Below are positions 11,084 through 22,200 of a stretch of 64,000 bases of DNA, in pieces. Position 1 is the first letter of the stretch. Each line of letters starts with the position of its first letter. Under the pieces are notes generated by a model that ran no database searches, was not told where the DNA came from, and worked only from the letters and a program-made list of their open reading frames with translations. Origin of the DNA: Spirometra erinaceieuropaei (Eukaryota; Platyhelminthes; Cestoda; Diphyllobothriidea; Diphyllobothriidae). Position numbers and translations under genes: made by a program. The DNA lies in assembly GCA_902702965.1 (NCBI GenBank), contig CACRXP010000021.1, positions 2,298,021 through 2,362,020 of the forward strand, read 5' to 3'.

Positions 11084-12903
11084 CGTACCCTAGAAAACCT
11101 TCGCATCATTCGTGAAACAGACTTGCGTGGGTGAATTGATACGGAGCTCACAGTAATGAAAGCTAAGGCAAGCCGGCGTTCATTATATTCTATGTTGGAT
11201 GGAGTACTATCAGATCATTACAGGTCGGTCTCAATGGGTAGTAGGAGCGGGGGGATTTTGGTTCGTGTGAAATGAGCATTTGGATCCATTCAGTAGTCCT
11301 GGGCTTGCATAATAAGGAGAGGTTTGTTTGCGTTTGGAAGATGCGCGCATGGACTCCTGCTGGGTGCACAGGTCGTGAGCATGGCAGTCCAGTCATCCTT
11401 GTCCTTCTGATCCGTCGTTGTGCTGCTATTGGTAAAAATCCTGGTTAAGCGTTCGGTGTGGACCAAGGGTTGTGGTGGTACACCTGGGCGTGGGTTAGAC
11501 CGTGCCATTCGCCTGTTTCCTCCACCATTTCAGTCTTCTTGACAGTGTCTTGACACTGTGTGGTGTCTGCTCCGCAAGTCTACATTCGCCATAAGCTAAT
11601 TCACGCGCAACTCACCGTGACTGTCTCACCTTGGCGTGGTACACACCGTGGACGTCGGTCAGATGTGGTTATGTAGCCCTATCTGAAGTAAATAAACCCC
11701 AGCCACCTGTAATACGGGACCGGTGGTAATAGGGTGTTTCTATAGGTGGGGCCGGGATGCACACAGACGACGAGGTCAAGTAGTTGAACGCGCGGGTTTA
11801 ATTGGAGTGATTGAGAAACAGTTGCCCTAACCCCTAATCCCTAACCTTAACCTCTAACAGTAACACCAAACTCTAACCCCTAATCCTAGGCCTAACTCCT
11901 TACCCTGACCGCAACCTCGACAGTATTGTGTCCATCAGGTGAAGCTACACAACATCTTATCACGACGTCGATCAGTCACGTGTGGGCTTCCTACATGGTA
12001 CGATCACTGTTGCTAAAACAAGTCACGCGGTAGATGTGTCAGACCATCATAGGGACTTGATCAAAGTGTGGCAGGAGTTATCGGGAATGCGCACCCATAA
12101 AAATGTAAACATTGGCCTGCGGCGGCTAACCTATTTGTCAGCTCACGTCGCGCACATTGGAATCTCTGCCTCCCTCCCGAAATCCTGGCCAAGCGTTTGT
12201 TATGTACCAGGAGACGAGGTGGTACGCCTAGGTGTGGGTTCGGCCGCGCCAGTCATCTACGCCCTCTTCCGCACCCAGTCTTTTCGACCCTGCCTAGACA
12301 ACGGGCCCAGATGGGGAGGAGGAGAGAAGGCGGTGGATGTTGCGAAAGACTACACTCACCACAGACTGATTCCCGCGAAAGTCGCCGTGCCTGCTTCAAC
12401 TTGCTGCGGAGCACACGGTGGACATCATGGGTCACGACGGTCAAACTGTCGTGTGTGTCTGTGTGAGCGTGGGGTGCAGGGGCGTCTAACTGTAGGTCCA
12501 CGTGATGGCCATTGTAGGTCGCTCACCCGCTTCCAGGTATTGACCACGCCTAGTCTCCGTTAACTGACACCTGACTATCACCTGCTGATCCTCGAAACAG
12601 TGTTCTGCCCACTGGCCACGCCCTCGCAACCGCATCGACCGACGGATTAATCCAGACTGAGGGTATCACTTTTCATGCTCGTCCCATACCCGGTATGATT
12701 ACTCCCTACCCACACACCTTTCCCCAACAAACTTCTTTATTCCCCTTTTTACGTTCCCACACCCCTCCTCAATCCGCTCCCCTCTTACAACTCTAATCTC
12801 TACTCCCTTTTCAGATTGGCAAAGTTGACAGATCCGGGTTGATTATTTGAAGAAAAATATATGCTTCGTCAAATCTTCGTCAAATCTACGAAGAGGGCAA
12901 CGT
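11084..12903 (+). repeat. Large repeat unit, copy 1 (~1.8 kb)
   Basis: This aligns over its whole length with 13377-15110: both begin near gaaaaccttcgcat, include a CCCTAA-like island, two family R blocks and a pyrimidine-rich stretch, and end at gcaatcacctaggcgg. The starts are about 2,290 bases apart. It ends exactly where the PLE fragment at 12904 begins. The 193-codon open frame at 11982-12563 is broken in the second copy, so I do not regard it as a gene. Confidence 0.85.
11824..11905 (+). repeat. Degenerate telomere-like CCCTAA island
   Basis: Short runs of ccctaacccctaatcc type are interspersed with variants (taacagtaacacc). The flatworm telomere repeat is TTAGGG, so this is its degenerate C-rich complement. 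It sits inside repeat unit copy 1 and has a counterpart at 14112-14190. Confidence 0.6.
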
Positions 12904-13376
12904 GCAATCACCTAGGCGGCAGCAGCAGTGAGGCGGGGAGACGCTAGATCTAAGGTGGCGGCTCATTCGACGTGACCGATCCGTATTTTCAAATTTCAAG
13001 AGGCCAAAATCCCCACAAGGGGTGAAAATCGCGTGAGCCGCAAGCTGCTCTAGTCATGGTTCCCGGGCCCGCAATCAATCAACGAACCAAATAACCTCCC
13101 ATTACCATATTCCGTGCTGCGATTTTCCCTGGGCACGGGAATCAATCACGTGCGGAGGGGGCGGGCAAGCAAGTATCTCAATGATAGTGAGCCAAGTTGC
13201 CGACCCATCGTCACACCAGCATCCAGCACGGATGACGAAATCACGGCCATTAACGACTCGAACTGACAAGCCACCATCGTATCAATTAAGACCCCAGCGG
13301 TGATTGCGGGAACTGGTAATTGCAGTGCGCATACGGCTCTCCGGCAGCCAGGTGCTTTAAATACTGCACTCCTGAC
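12904..13376 (+). pseudogene. PLE 3' end (GIY-YIG tail and pseudo-LTR), truncated
   Basis: This matches 15639-16090: it starts inside the nuclease region (gcagcagcagtgaggc), passes through the conserved tail corresponding to ESWFSGPQSIN (here decayed), and continues into the non-coding 3' region with a mutated TATA element (ctttaaata, 13354-13362). The GIY-YIG catalytic N-terminal part is missing and the frame is damaged. It is sandwiched between the two copies of the large repeat unit, so the unit plus this PLE tail makes a ~2.29 kb period. Confidence 0.7.
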
Positions 13377-15110
13377 GTACGCATGAAAACCTTCGCATGA
13401 TTGGGTGAAACAGACATGCGTGGGTGAATTGATACGGAGCTCACAGTAACGAAAGCTTAGGCAAGCCGGCGTTCATTATATTCTATGTTGAATGGAGTAC
13501 TAGCAGATCATTACAGGTCGATTTCAATGGGCAGTAGGATCGAGGGGATTTCGGTTCGTGCGTAATGAGCATTTGGGCTCATTCAGTAGTCCTGAGCTTG
13601 TATAATAAGAAGAGGTTTTTTTGCGTTTGGAAGATGCGCGCATGGACTCCTGCTGAGTGTACAGGTCGTGAGTATGGCTGCCCACTCATCCTCGTCCTTC
13701 TGACTCGTTGTTGCGCTGCAATTGGTAAAAATCCTGGTTAAGCGTTTGTTGTAGACTAAGGGTGTGGTGGTACGTGGGTTAGACCGTGCCATTTGCCTGT
13801 TACCTCCACCATTTCAGTCTTCTTGACAGTGTCTTGACACTGTGTGGTGGCTGCTCCGCAAGTATACAAACTAATTCACGCGCTAATCACCGTGACTGCC
13901 TCACCTTGGCGTGGAGAACACCGTGGGTATAGTGGGTCAAGACGTCGGTCAGATGGGGTTATGTAGCTCCACCTGAAGTACATAAACCCCAGCCACCTGT
14001 AATACGGGACCGGTGGCAATAGGGTGTTTCTATAGGTGGGGCCGCGCTGCGCACAGACGACGAGGTCAAGTACTTGAACGCGCAGTTTTAATTGGAGTGA
14101 TTGAGAAACAGTTGCTCTAACCCCTTTTACCTAGAATTAACCCCTAACGGTAACACCTAACTCTAACCCCTAAACCTAACTCCTTACCCTTACCGTATTT
14201 TGTCCATCAGGTGGGTTTACACAACAACATCTTACCACGACGTCGATCCGTCACGGTTTTGTTTCCTACGTGGTACGATCACTGTTGCTAAAACAAGTCA
14301 CGCGGTAGATGTGTCGGATCATCACAAGGACTTGATCAGAGTGTGGCAGGCATTATTGGAAATGCGCACTCATAGGAAATGTCTACAGCGGCCTGTGGCG
14401 GCTTGCCTGTCGCCTCTTATGGACCACGAGACGTGGTGGTATGCCTAGGTGCAGGCTCGGCCGCGCCAGTCACCTACGCCCTCTCCCGCATCCAGTCTTT
14501 TCGACCCTGTCCAGACAACGGGCTCAGATGGGAAGGAGGAGGAGAGAATGCGGTGGGTGCTGTGAAAGACTATACTCACCACAAACTGGTTCGCGCGCAA
14601 GTCGCCGTGCCTGCTTCACTTTGCCGTGGAGCACACGGTGGACATCATGGAGCACGACGGTTAAACTGTCGTGTGTGTATGTGTGAGTGTGGGGTGTAGG
14701 AGCGTCCAGTTGTGAATCCGCGTGTTGGTCATAATAGGTGTAGTGTAGGTGTCTCCGTTAACTGACACCTGACTATCACCTGCTGCTACTCGAAACTATG
14801 CTTTGCCCACTGGCCACGCCCTCGCAAGCGCATCGACCGACGGATTAATCCAGACTGGTGGTATCACTTGTCATGCTCGTCCCATACCCTGTATGATTAC
14901 TCCCTACCCACACACCTTTCCCCAGCAAACTTCTTTTTTCCCCTTTTCTGGTTCGCATTCCCCCTCCACATTCCGCTCATCTCTTCCAACTCTAATCTCT
15001 ACTTTCTTTTCAGATTGTCAAAGTTGACAGATCCGGGTTGAGTATTTGAAGAAAAAGATAGGCTTTATGGAGAGCCTATGTTCTTAAAATCTACGACGAG
15101 GGCAACAAGC
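13377..15110 (+). repeat. Large repeat unit, copy 2 (~1.7 kb)
   Basis: This is colinear with 11084-12903, with small indels and scattered substitutions. Its right end (aatcacctaggcgg) is the same as in copy 1, but is followed by RTE-like LINE sequence instead of a PLE fragment. Confidence 0.85.
14112..14190 (+). repeat. Degenerate telomere-like CCCTAA island
   Basis: Counterpart of the island at 11824-11905 within repeat unit copy 2, with blocks such as ctctaacccctaaacctaac. Confidence 0.55.
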
Positions 15111-15206
15111 AATCACCTAGGCGGGTCGTCCTTTCAATAAGACGCTCCGCGTTTCATAATGGAGTTCGGCAACCGTCTGGGACGTCCAAGCAGCCATTCT
15201 TAGGAA

Positions 15207-15512
15207 TGGCTTACTGCCTCCTGTCGTCTGTGCCGAGGGCGGACAGGCTGGTTGTCCTTGGTGACTTCAATGCCCGCGTTGGGACAATTTACTCTGCCTA
15301 GCAGATGGTGCTGTGTCCTCATGAGATCAGCATCTACATGGACAACAGGCTCCTTCTTCTGGAAGCCTGCATAAAACATCGCCTCCTGCTGATCAACAGG
15401 CTCATCAACTTGCCCTAATGGATGTCTCCTCGATCGTGGGACGGGTAGCTGCTGGATCATGTTCTAGTCCGGGAGCGCAACCGACAGGACGTGCTGGTGA
15501 CAAAAGCGTCCA
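15207..15512 (+). pseudogene. RTE-like LINE endonuclease fragment, 5' part
   Basis: The plus strand encodes CLLSSVPRADRLVVLGDFNA followed by RVG, the core of an apurinic-type endonuclease (conserved GDFN). An aligned stretch DNRLLLLEACIKHRLLLINR follows, then, after a frame change, DHVLVRERNRQDVLVTKA. Two in-frame stops and frameshifts make it non-functional. The order and wording match the endonuclease of RTE-type LINEs common in tapeworm genomes. Colinear endonuclease sequence resumes at 16212, so the 15513-16205 interval is an insertion. Confidence 0.75.
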
Positions 15513-15551
15513 CCAGGCGATAGGTGGGGGACTGGAATTAGTTCGGACAGA

Positions 15552-15861
15552 GGACGAAGATTCGATCTTGTGTAGTTGTGGAGAAAGCAACTACGTCGGA
15601 GAAACTGGGAGAGTACTCCGTGCGCGAATTGCCGAGCACGCAGCAGCAGTGAGGCAGGGAGACTCTAGCTCTCGGATGGCGGCTCATTCGACCGGACCGG
15701 GCTATATTTTCAAATTTCAAGAGGCCAAAATCCTCGCAAGGGGTGAAAACCGCGTGGGATGCGAGCTACTCGAGTCATGGTTCTCAGGCCCGCAATCCAT
15801 CAACCAGCACAATGACCTTCCGGTACCATATTCCGTGCTGAGATTTTCCCTGGGCAGGTGA
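15552..15861 (+). pseudogene. PLE GIY-YIG endonuclease domain (lineage 2)
   Basis: The frame reads CSCGESNYVGETGRVLRARI, then AEHAAAVRQGD, ILARGENRVGCELLESWFSG and PQSINQHNDLPVPYSVLRF. The Y-V-G-E-T-G-R signature, the downstream Arg, the Glu-His pair and the ESWFSG tail are typical of PLE nucleases. This ~100-residue domain is uninterrupted and ends at a TGA around 15859-15861. The upstream RT is replaced by LINE sequence, so it cannot make a working PLE protein. It is the best preserved of the copies related to 12.9, 49.2 and 49.9 kb. Confidence 0.85.
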
Positions 15862-16075
15862 ATCAATCACGCGCGCAGGGAGCGGGCGAGCAATTATCTC
15901 AGTGATAGTGAGCCAAGTTGCCGACCCCTCGTCACACCAGCATCCAGCATGGATGACGAAATCACGGCAATCAACCACTCGAACTGACAAGCCACCACCG
16001 TATCAATTAAGACCCCAGCGGTGATTGTGGGAACTGTTAATTGCAGTGCGCATACGGTCCCACGGCAGCCACGTG

Positions 16076-16084
16076 CTATAAATA
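16076..16084 (+). promoter_or_regulatory. Conserved TATA-like box in PLE pseudo-LTR
   Basis: The sequence gtgctataaatactgcactcc is conserved at the same place in the 49.7 kb copy (49726-49734), and mutated at 13354-13362. It lies about 50 bp upstream of the hammerhead-like motif. A promoter role is inferred from sequence and conservation only. Confidence 0.4.
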
Positions 16085-16107
16085 CTGCACTCCTGGTGCC
16101 ACCATCA

Positions 16108-16172
16108 CCTTTATCTGCGACCGTCTCTGATGATGGATTCGAGTGAGAATCCGAAACGCCAGGGTAATAAAT
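16108..16172 (+). ncRNA. Hammerhead-ribozyme-like motif, best core
   Basis: CTGATGA at 16127-16133 is followed by a perfect 6-bp hairpin, GGATTC/GAATCC (16135-16140 with 16147-16152), then GAAAC at 16153-16157. The expected GTC cleavage triplet is GCC here (16158-16160). Flanking bases could form a type I stem I: GTCT (16123-16126) with AGG(C), and TTTAT (16110-16114) with ATAAA (16167-16171). One extra T lies between the core and stem II. Hammerheads are known in PLE pseudo-LTRs. As it stands this copy should be inactive. Confidence 0.4.
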
Positions 16173-16211
16173 TTCTTGTTCCAATGATCGCATCTTTGTC
16201 TTCTATACTGG

Positions 16212-16430
16212 CAGCTGCTCAATCATGTTCTAGTCCGGGGGCACAACCTACAGGACGTGCTGGTGTCAAGGCGATTGGTGATGCCGATGGCTTGACGGAC
16301 CACCGCCTTCCCATCTCCAAGATGAGGCTCCGTCTGCGACTTCACAAGACGTCAAAGAGTAAACGAGTACAAGCTGAGTTAAGTACCGCTTTCTTTTTTG
16401 CCGACCTGCCCTTTACGCTTCAGCAATAAT
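16212..16430 (+). pseudogene. RTE-like LINE endonuclease fragment, 3' part
   Basis: Resumes the endonuclease interrupted at 15512: LDHVLVRG, QDVLVSRRLV, GLTDHRLPISKMRLRLR and a remnant of the linker (LSFLPTCPLRFSN). The T-D-H-R-L motif contains the catalytic His of the endonuclease fold. Frame changes near 16270 and 16390 break it. The rest of the LINE (RT) does not follow; CR1-like LINE sequence in the opposite orientation begins at about 16465. Confidence 0.7.
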
Positions 16431-16461
16431 CTGACTTAATGCCTGGAAGGCCTGCGAGCTT

Positions 16462-16490
16462 GAGAGAGAGAGAGAGTAAGAGAGAGGAAT
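16462..16490 (+). repeat. (GA)n microsatellite at LINE 3' end
   Basis: gagagagagagagtaagagagag lies immediately beyond the AATAAA-bearing 3' end of the minus-strand LINE, as is common for simple-repeat tails or targets of non-LTR elements. Confidence 0.7.
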
Positions 16491-16673
16491 GCGCTTTATT
16501 TTGGAATAATATGTTCAAAATTTTCAGCAAAAAGTTAGCTCCATTCACTATGGGCGGTAAATAAGTTAACAGATTATTCAAGAGTCAAAGTTTAACACAA
16601 ATAAACGATTATAATGGGGATAGTTCAGGTTTTAGCTTCTGTATTACTGTTACTTCGCACGTAAGATAGCGCG

Positions 16674-17510
16674 CTAGGAATGGCAATACAGAAGCTCGAT
16701 AAGCCGATGTGCGACAGGATATAAGAGTAACGCCGAGATACCTGAAAGAGGATACCTCATTAGGAAGAATGTCAGAGGAATCAGGGTTAGGAGAGGGCCG
16801 CAGTCGAAAAATACACTGAACGGATTTTGGTTGTTACTTAGAAGACCATTTTCCTGCGACCACGCTAGAACATGGTTTAGGCCATCCTTTAGAGACCGGA
16901 GGTGTGTCTGACTTTTGAGAGGGTGTCCAACAACCACATCGTCAGCATACTTGACCAGAAGACAGTCATTTGGGGACCTGAGATCATCAGTGTGGAGGGA
17001 GAAAAGGTGAGGGTATAGAATGGAACCTTGAAGAACACCGCAGTCATTGGGAAGGGTCGAAGATTTTCACTTGCCAGATTGGAAAAATTGGGTGCGGAAG
17101 GTAAAATAATCGCTCAGCCAAGAGAGGACCCAGCCTGGAGAGCCACATGCGGAGGTTTTGGTAAGGAGAAGAGGGCGCGGGACGGTATTGAAGGCGGAGG
17201 AGTAATCAAGAAAAGCGCACGCATACTCGCGGCAACTCTTGTCTAATGCTTTTAGAGCAGAGTGGACCACAAGAGCGACAGCATCTTAAGTACTCCGTTT
17301 AGCTTTGTATGCAAATTGGAAGGGGTCGGAAAAACTGGAAGAAAAAGGCTTTATGATATCTAGGGCAACTCTTTCAGTAAGCTTTAGTATTGCAGAGGAG
17401 CAGGCAATTGGGCGAAAAGATTTAGGACCAAAGTTAGCAGGCTTGTTAGGGATGGGAGTGATTCTCACTGTACGCCAGGCGTTGGGAATCTTGGACTCCA
17501 TGAAAGACAT
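16674..17510 (-). pseudogene. LINE reverse transcriptase domain
   Basis: The minus strand contains RT fingers (IPNAWRTVRITPIPNKP, SFRPIACSSAILKLTERV), the QFAYKAKRST block, and motif A (ACAFLDYSSAFNTVPR) with the first catalytic Asp. Motif C is YADD at 16949-16938, giving the other two Asp residues, and the following KSQTHLRSLKDGLNHVLAWS helix is typical. All three catalytic Asp codons survive. Frameshifts lie between the fingers, motif A and motif C, so the protein cannot be made as one chain. It copies LINE RNA at the nicked target in intact relatives. Confidence 0.85.
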
Positions 17511-17963
17511 ATTGATTAAGTGCGTTAAAATAGGGGCTATCTGAGAACTGCAAGACTTAAGAAGAAAAGGCGAGACACCATCCGGTCCGGCAGCTGTTGA
17601 TCCACGGACCTTTTAAAGGTGTTTCTCCACTGTTGCCAAAGACACGAGTTGGAATGTACTCGGTGATAGGGGATTGTCTTCTAAGGGAAGATGGGAGTCA
17701 TTGTAACTAAATATAAAATTTTTATTTAGGGAGTCTAAATCTGCATCCATATGCACCAGCGTGTTGCGATGGCCAGTGAGACGCTTAAGATTTTTCCAAA
17801 TCTCAGCTGAGGAAGGGGGGAAAGGGGGGGAGTAAGAAGAGGAAAAAAGTTGGCTGGCAAACAGGCTATTTAGCATGTCAATCTCTGTTTTTATTAAGAC
17901 GGTAACGTCCTTATGGTTATCACGTAAGCGTAGCTTGTAAAGGAGTTCTTTTTTACGTCCTAA

Positions 17964-19063
17964 CTATTTCAGATAGGGGGAAGAAATTTTATCCGGTCGT
18001 ACCATAATAGCATCAAAGGGGCAGCAAATATCGAAAATTTCATTTAAAAACGCTGTCAGGTTGGAAGAACAGGATTCAACATTAGAATGTTCAGGGAAAG
18101 TGAGGATAGTAAGAGAAATGCAAGTCTGAAGCATAAAAATGTTTTGGGCGGATGTGTTGCGAACCTTAACCTTTCTCTCAGGCTTGGCAAGCAGTGCACG
18201 TTTTGAAGTGGAATAGATTTTTGGAAGGCACAATAAAGTGGAATGATCAGAACCTGACAATGGAGCCCTGTTTTTTACGCAAAAAAGCTGGCAGTGGTTA
18301 GTCAGAATATGATCAAGAGGGGCATCTGCGCTAGTAGTAAAGGAGACAAGATCATCGAAGCCTAACAGTGTAAGGGGACGTAAATTCACGCGATTAAAAT
18401 CACCGCATAAGTGAATAAGATAGTCGCAGGATAATATAGCAAGTTTTTGTGTGAGAGGAAGTCGAAAAAACGGGTTAATGCGCCTTCACAGGAAGAGGGG
18501 GGAATGTAAATACTAACAAATATGATGCCTTTAAAATTCCTTAACAAACGGGGCTTACATAAAACAGCGATTACATCTATTAAATCATCAGAGTAAGAAA
18601 AAAGGGACTAACAGTCTCTACACCAATTTTGATTAACGAAAATGGCAACGCCTCCACCTCTGCCACAAGATAAAGATTTTCTATCTGTTCGAAAGCAGTA
18701 GAAGGATGGGGGAGTAATAAGTTGCGAATCAATGTCACTATTAAGCCACGTCTCTTGACGGCAAACAACTTCAGTTTCGCTGTGTTCTTTTCTCGACAAA
18801 AGTAGCTCCAAATCATGGGTTTTGTTGAAAACAGAACGACAGTTAGTCGATAAGAAGACAGGAATTGACCATTTGTGATTCGGCGGACGTTTGAATGCGA
18901 ATTGCCAGCCACAACGGTGTTTTCTCCGATGCATAGGCCGTTGTTGACGAATATTTGATAAATTCAACAGAGAACGATCACAAATAGGACATATTGGTCG
19001 TAAAGTACAACAGTTTGCATCACGATCGTTCGTAAGTGAAACTGACAATTTAATTCCGTTCAA
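17964..19063 (-). pseudogene. LINE endonuclease domain
   Basis: In minus orientation the N-terminal part reads FLSTNCRSVFNKTHDLELLL, then CRQETWLNSD (the E-T-W-L motif with catalytic Glu) and GRGGGVAIFV. After a break, the C-terminal part reads DAPLDHILTN and PLSGSDHSTLL, with the S-D-H motif bearing the catalytic His. Together these are the hallmarks of the apurinic/apyrimidinic-like endonuclease that nicks target DNA for LINE insertion. A stretch of about 200 bp between the parts (18390-18600) is frameshifted. The domain is not functional. Confidence 0.8.
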
Positions 19064-19259
19064 AAGGATGCTAGCGTACTATAGAGACGACGTCGTAATC
19101 TTAACTCAGACAAACAAAGGATGCAAAACAGTTCAATATATCGAAGAGAAAAGGCACAATAATGTACAATTAGTAAAAATCCAAACGTGAATGTAGAGCT
19201 ACATAAATGGCGGCTCAAATTCATAAGTCCGCCAGCCCGCTCGTCCGACATTTACCATT

Positions 19260-22200
19260 ATTGAAGGAATTACTATTGTATTAAATAATAAAAAAACAAT
19301 AGTCTGTATGTCTTCCTGGAAAACCTAATGTGCGTCATAATTTGGAATTTTTTACATGAGCAAGGGAATTCTTGAATTCTCGTCAGCCATCCATTCTATT
19401 TTATGTTTTACTTGACGTATTAATTTTAATTCATTTCGGCCTAGATGTTTTTAAACATAGTGTGAGTTCTGGGGAAACAAGTAGGAACATCATTTTGATT
19501 GAAATTGTGGTGATAGTTCAGAGAACACGCAACAACCATAAAATGTTTCGGAAAAAACTGCATGGAGGAATAAATAGGAGCAAGGTAGATTCGTCCTGAA
19601 GGAAGGGGCTAGGTAAACACAGATCTGCAGTCGACAACAAAGTACCATTGTAGTGCGAATGAGGGTATTATGTTGCAGAAGACCCTGGGGGTGAACGACA
19701 GTAGGACAAAGGACATCTCAAAGGTTAAAGTGGACTCCTGTTGAGAGTGGCCGTCAGGTGAATTGGCGACGGTTTAAAACGTGTGCATTAAGATGGCTGC
19801 AAATTCTTTCTAAGTAAAGTAGATTATGGATGATATGTGTTTATCCAAAGACCTCGAAAATATGGCATCTGATAAGAGATCAAGAGGTGCGAAAATACAG
19901 ATAGATGAAGCAAGTTTGGACTGGTTTCCTGAATCCGCGCTGGCACGCTTTTGGAGTCATAGAGAAAACCGTTCGGGAAACGATTGTCGCACCAGTATTA
20001 TAATAAGGGCGAAGTATTATGTTAAAATACGAAGACTATTTGATGGATTATTATAGAGGAATGCACATGTAGGATAAAAATCAGGAAAGAGTATTCAAGT
20101 TATTCAATTTAGTAAGGACTGCTAAAGGAGACAGGAGCTACAGTTCAAGGAAGATCCAAAACAGAAGAATCAGCCAGGAAGCAGCTTTCGTTCACTGAAA
20201 CCATGGAAATTTTTAGGTTATTTCCGGGCTGGTTTTTTTTACCTGACACATTTTTGAATACCATGTATTTAGATCGGTCAGATATAGGAGTATTTTTTAA
20301 ATTGTCTCTTAGTGTTTTAGTCTAGTAACGAACAGTCTCGCTTATTAATCTCAAGTTCGGGCCGCAGTATTCAGGGATTTAAGGAATGAGCCATTTTATA
20401 TTTATGGAAGTAGACATAGAACCAAAACTGCAGGTCCTTAATGAGGAACATCCCATATAGACGTGTACTGAAAGGTCAGGGGCTGGAGTAGCTTTTGTTA
20501 ACCAAATCATATGTGGCAGCGTTGTAGAAGAGAGAATTTAATACGACATGTTAAGCTCCATGAGAAATGAACTGGCAAATTGAAATCAATTTATTACAAG
20601 CAATGGTAAATCATAGATGAAAACGAGCGATACGCACTTTAGGTCTCATCAGCGCGTTTAAAATACTGAATATGTTTACGAGCGCAATAAATGTCATTAG
20701 GGCAGAGTTAGAACCAAAGAGAGATTAGAACAGTGTCTTGGAGAGCAGTCTTTATATTGGGGCTTTCATTTGAAACCAGCAGAGACTCATTAAGACTTGT
20801 TTATGACATAAGAGATGCGAGCTAGTAAAGTCTAAAGGGTTACCGCAAATTCCTTGAACATTTACTTTTACTAAACGCCATATACAGTAGGTGTGTCAAC
20901 TCACGAAATATTGACTAAAATTCTAAAATTCGTTTTCAACTCCAAAAGATTAATGAAATAGGGTTGTAATATTAATTGCTATACTGCACATGCCAGGGAT
21001 AATTCAGTTGCATCAAGAGGCGAGCCCCTGAAAACATTTCCATTAAGCTGCCTGAAAACATTACACTCAGTATAAAGTGTCTAATTTGATAAGAGAAAAC
21101 GATTTTATTGATTTTTGATGCCTATCTAAGTTTAAATATATTTCGTAGAGAACATGCATAAACACGTTTATCTTCTTACCTAACGAGTGAAAAATGCGTC
21201 TTTTTCAAATTAAGTATCCGAAAATGTGTATTATGCGGTTTATCAAAGGTTCTAATCATGAAAGCGTTGTGGACCTCTAACTGGTCGCTCAAAAGCCATA
21301 GCGTCTCTGTTCTCAGTATTATTGCTTTTAAAGATTACAATAGGATTCAACTCAACTTTTAAATGCTACGAATCCCCTAATATTTATTTTCGTAATAGCG
21401 TATAAAAATCTATGCTTTGCCGTACGTGGGAGCATAAACTTGAAATTCCTGAATTCGAGTAGAACGGCTGGTTTTACTTAAAATTATTGTGTACTTTAAA
21501 AAGCTTTTAAAACCGAGGTACACTATTTCTTCTTTCGTAAGATTTAATGAAGTTGCCATTTTCTACAAACTAATTGAACGATTGCACATTTCTATACGTG
21601 TTCTCCATGAAACATATTTGAATGTATCAGAGCAGGATAGTCAAAGAGAAATACATGCTATGTATATGTAGTCAAGTTTTGGTGAATTAAGTTCTTCCGG
21701 CAGCTTAAAGAAATTCCACTCGGAGGCTCACTTATAAAGTAACCGACTTATCATGCTGCACGCTGAGTAATGTTGCAACCTAACTTTAGTAACATTTTCG
21801 AGTCGTAAGCGCATTTCAGAATGTTGGGTAATATGTCATGGGTTAGCACACCAGCGGTTTATCGTACTTTACGGCGGCTTTATACAAAACGACATTAATA
21901 GCGACTCAGGATAAAGTACCGTCAGGAATTTGAATTTAGAAGAGAAGCATTACTATTTTCCCATTATAAACCAGGCAATTACGAAATGCTGGGAGATGAT
22001 AACTACTTACTAAGCTATATAAAATGCTAGCCATTTTGACGAAATTTTTTCAAGCTGCTTAATGAGGGCAATTTTAAACATCCACCGATTTGAAAAGAAA
22101 TGGTGTCAAAAAATTGGAAGCACTTCTAAGTGCGCCAATTTTAGTTTTTCATACGTAGGATAGGATGCAAATATGGAAATCTCACTTCTTGCTAAAGGAT

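Larger units (their letters stand above)
15513..16205 (+). mobile_element. PLE 3' fragment nested in an RTE-like LINE
   Basis: The insert holds the GIY-YIG nuclease (15552-15861), a ~250 bp untranslated tail, a TATA-like element and the hammerhead-like motif. On both sides lies the same ~55 bp of host LINE sequence (around 15450-15504 and 16212-16266), sharing catgttctagtccggg and aggacgtgctggtg. That is either a long target duplication or the footprint of recombination between two LINE copies. Confidence 0.75.
16480..19250 (-). mobile_element. CR1/Rex1-like non-LTR retrotransposon, near full length, decayed
   Basis: On the minus strand, from 19250 to 16480, the order is 5' region, apurinic-type endonuclease, linker, reverse transcriptase and 3' UTR. 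Several frameshifts and stops break the ORF into pieces at 18608-19063, 17964-18389, 17613-17876, 17286-17510, 17067-17270 and 16674-16937. The minus-strand 3' end carries AATAAA next to a GA microsatellite. The 5' end is supported by a second copy at 22745-22958 with the same terminus. The FLDYSSAFNTV and FQFAYKAKRST stretches resemble the CR1/Rex1 group, as in schistosome SR1-type elements. The clade assignment is tentative. Confidence 0.8.

Noticed and set aside
11982..12563. 193-codon plus-strand open frame
   Set aside because: It lies in the duplicated 1.8 kb repeat unit, the second copy (around 14,270-14,700) is interrupted and shifted, and there is no domain. It is a chance frame in GC-rich repeat.
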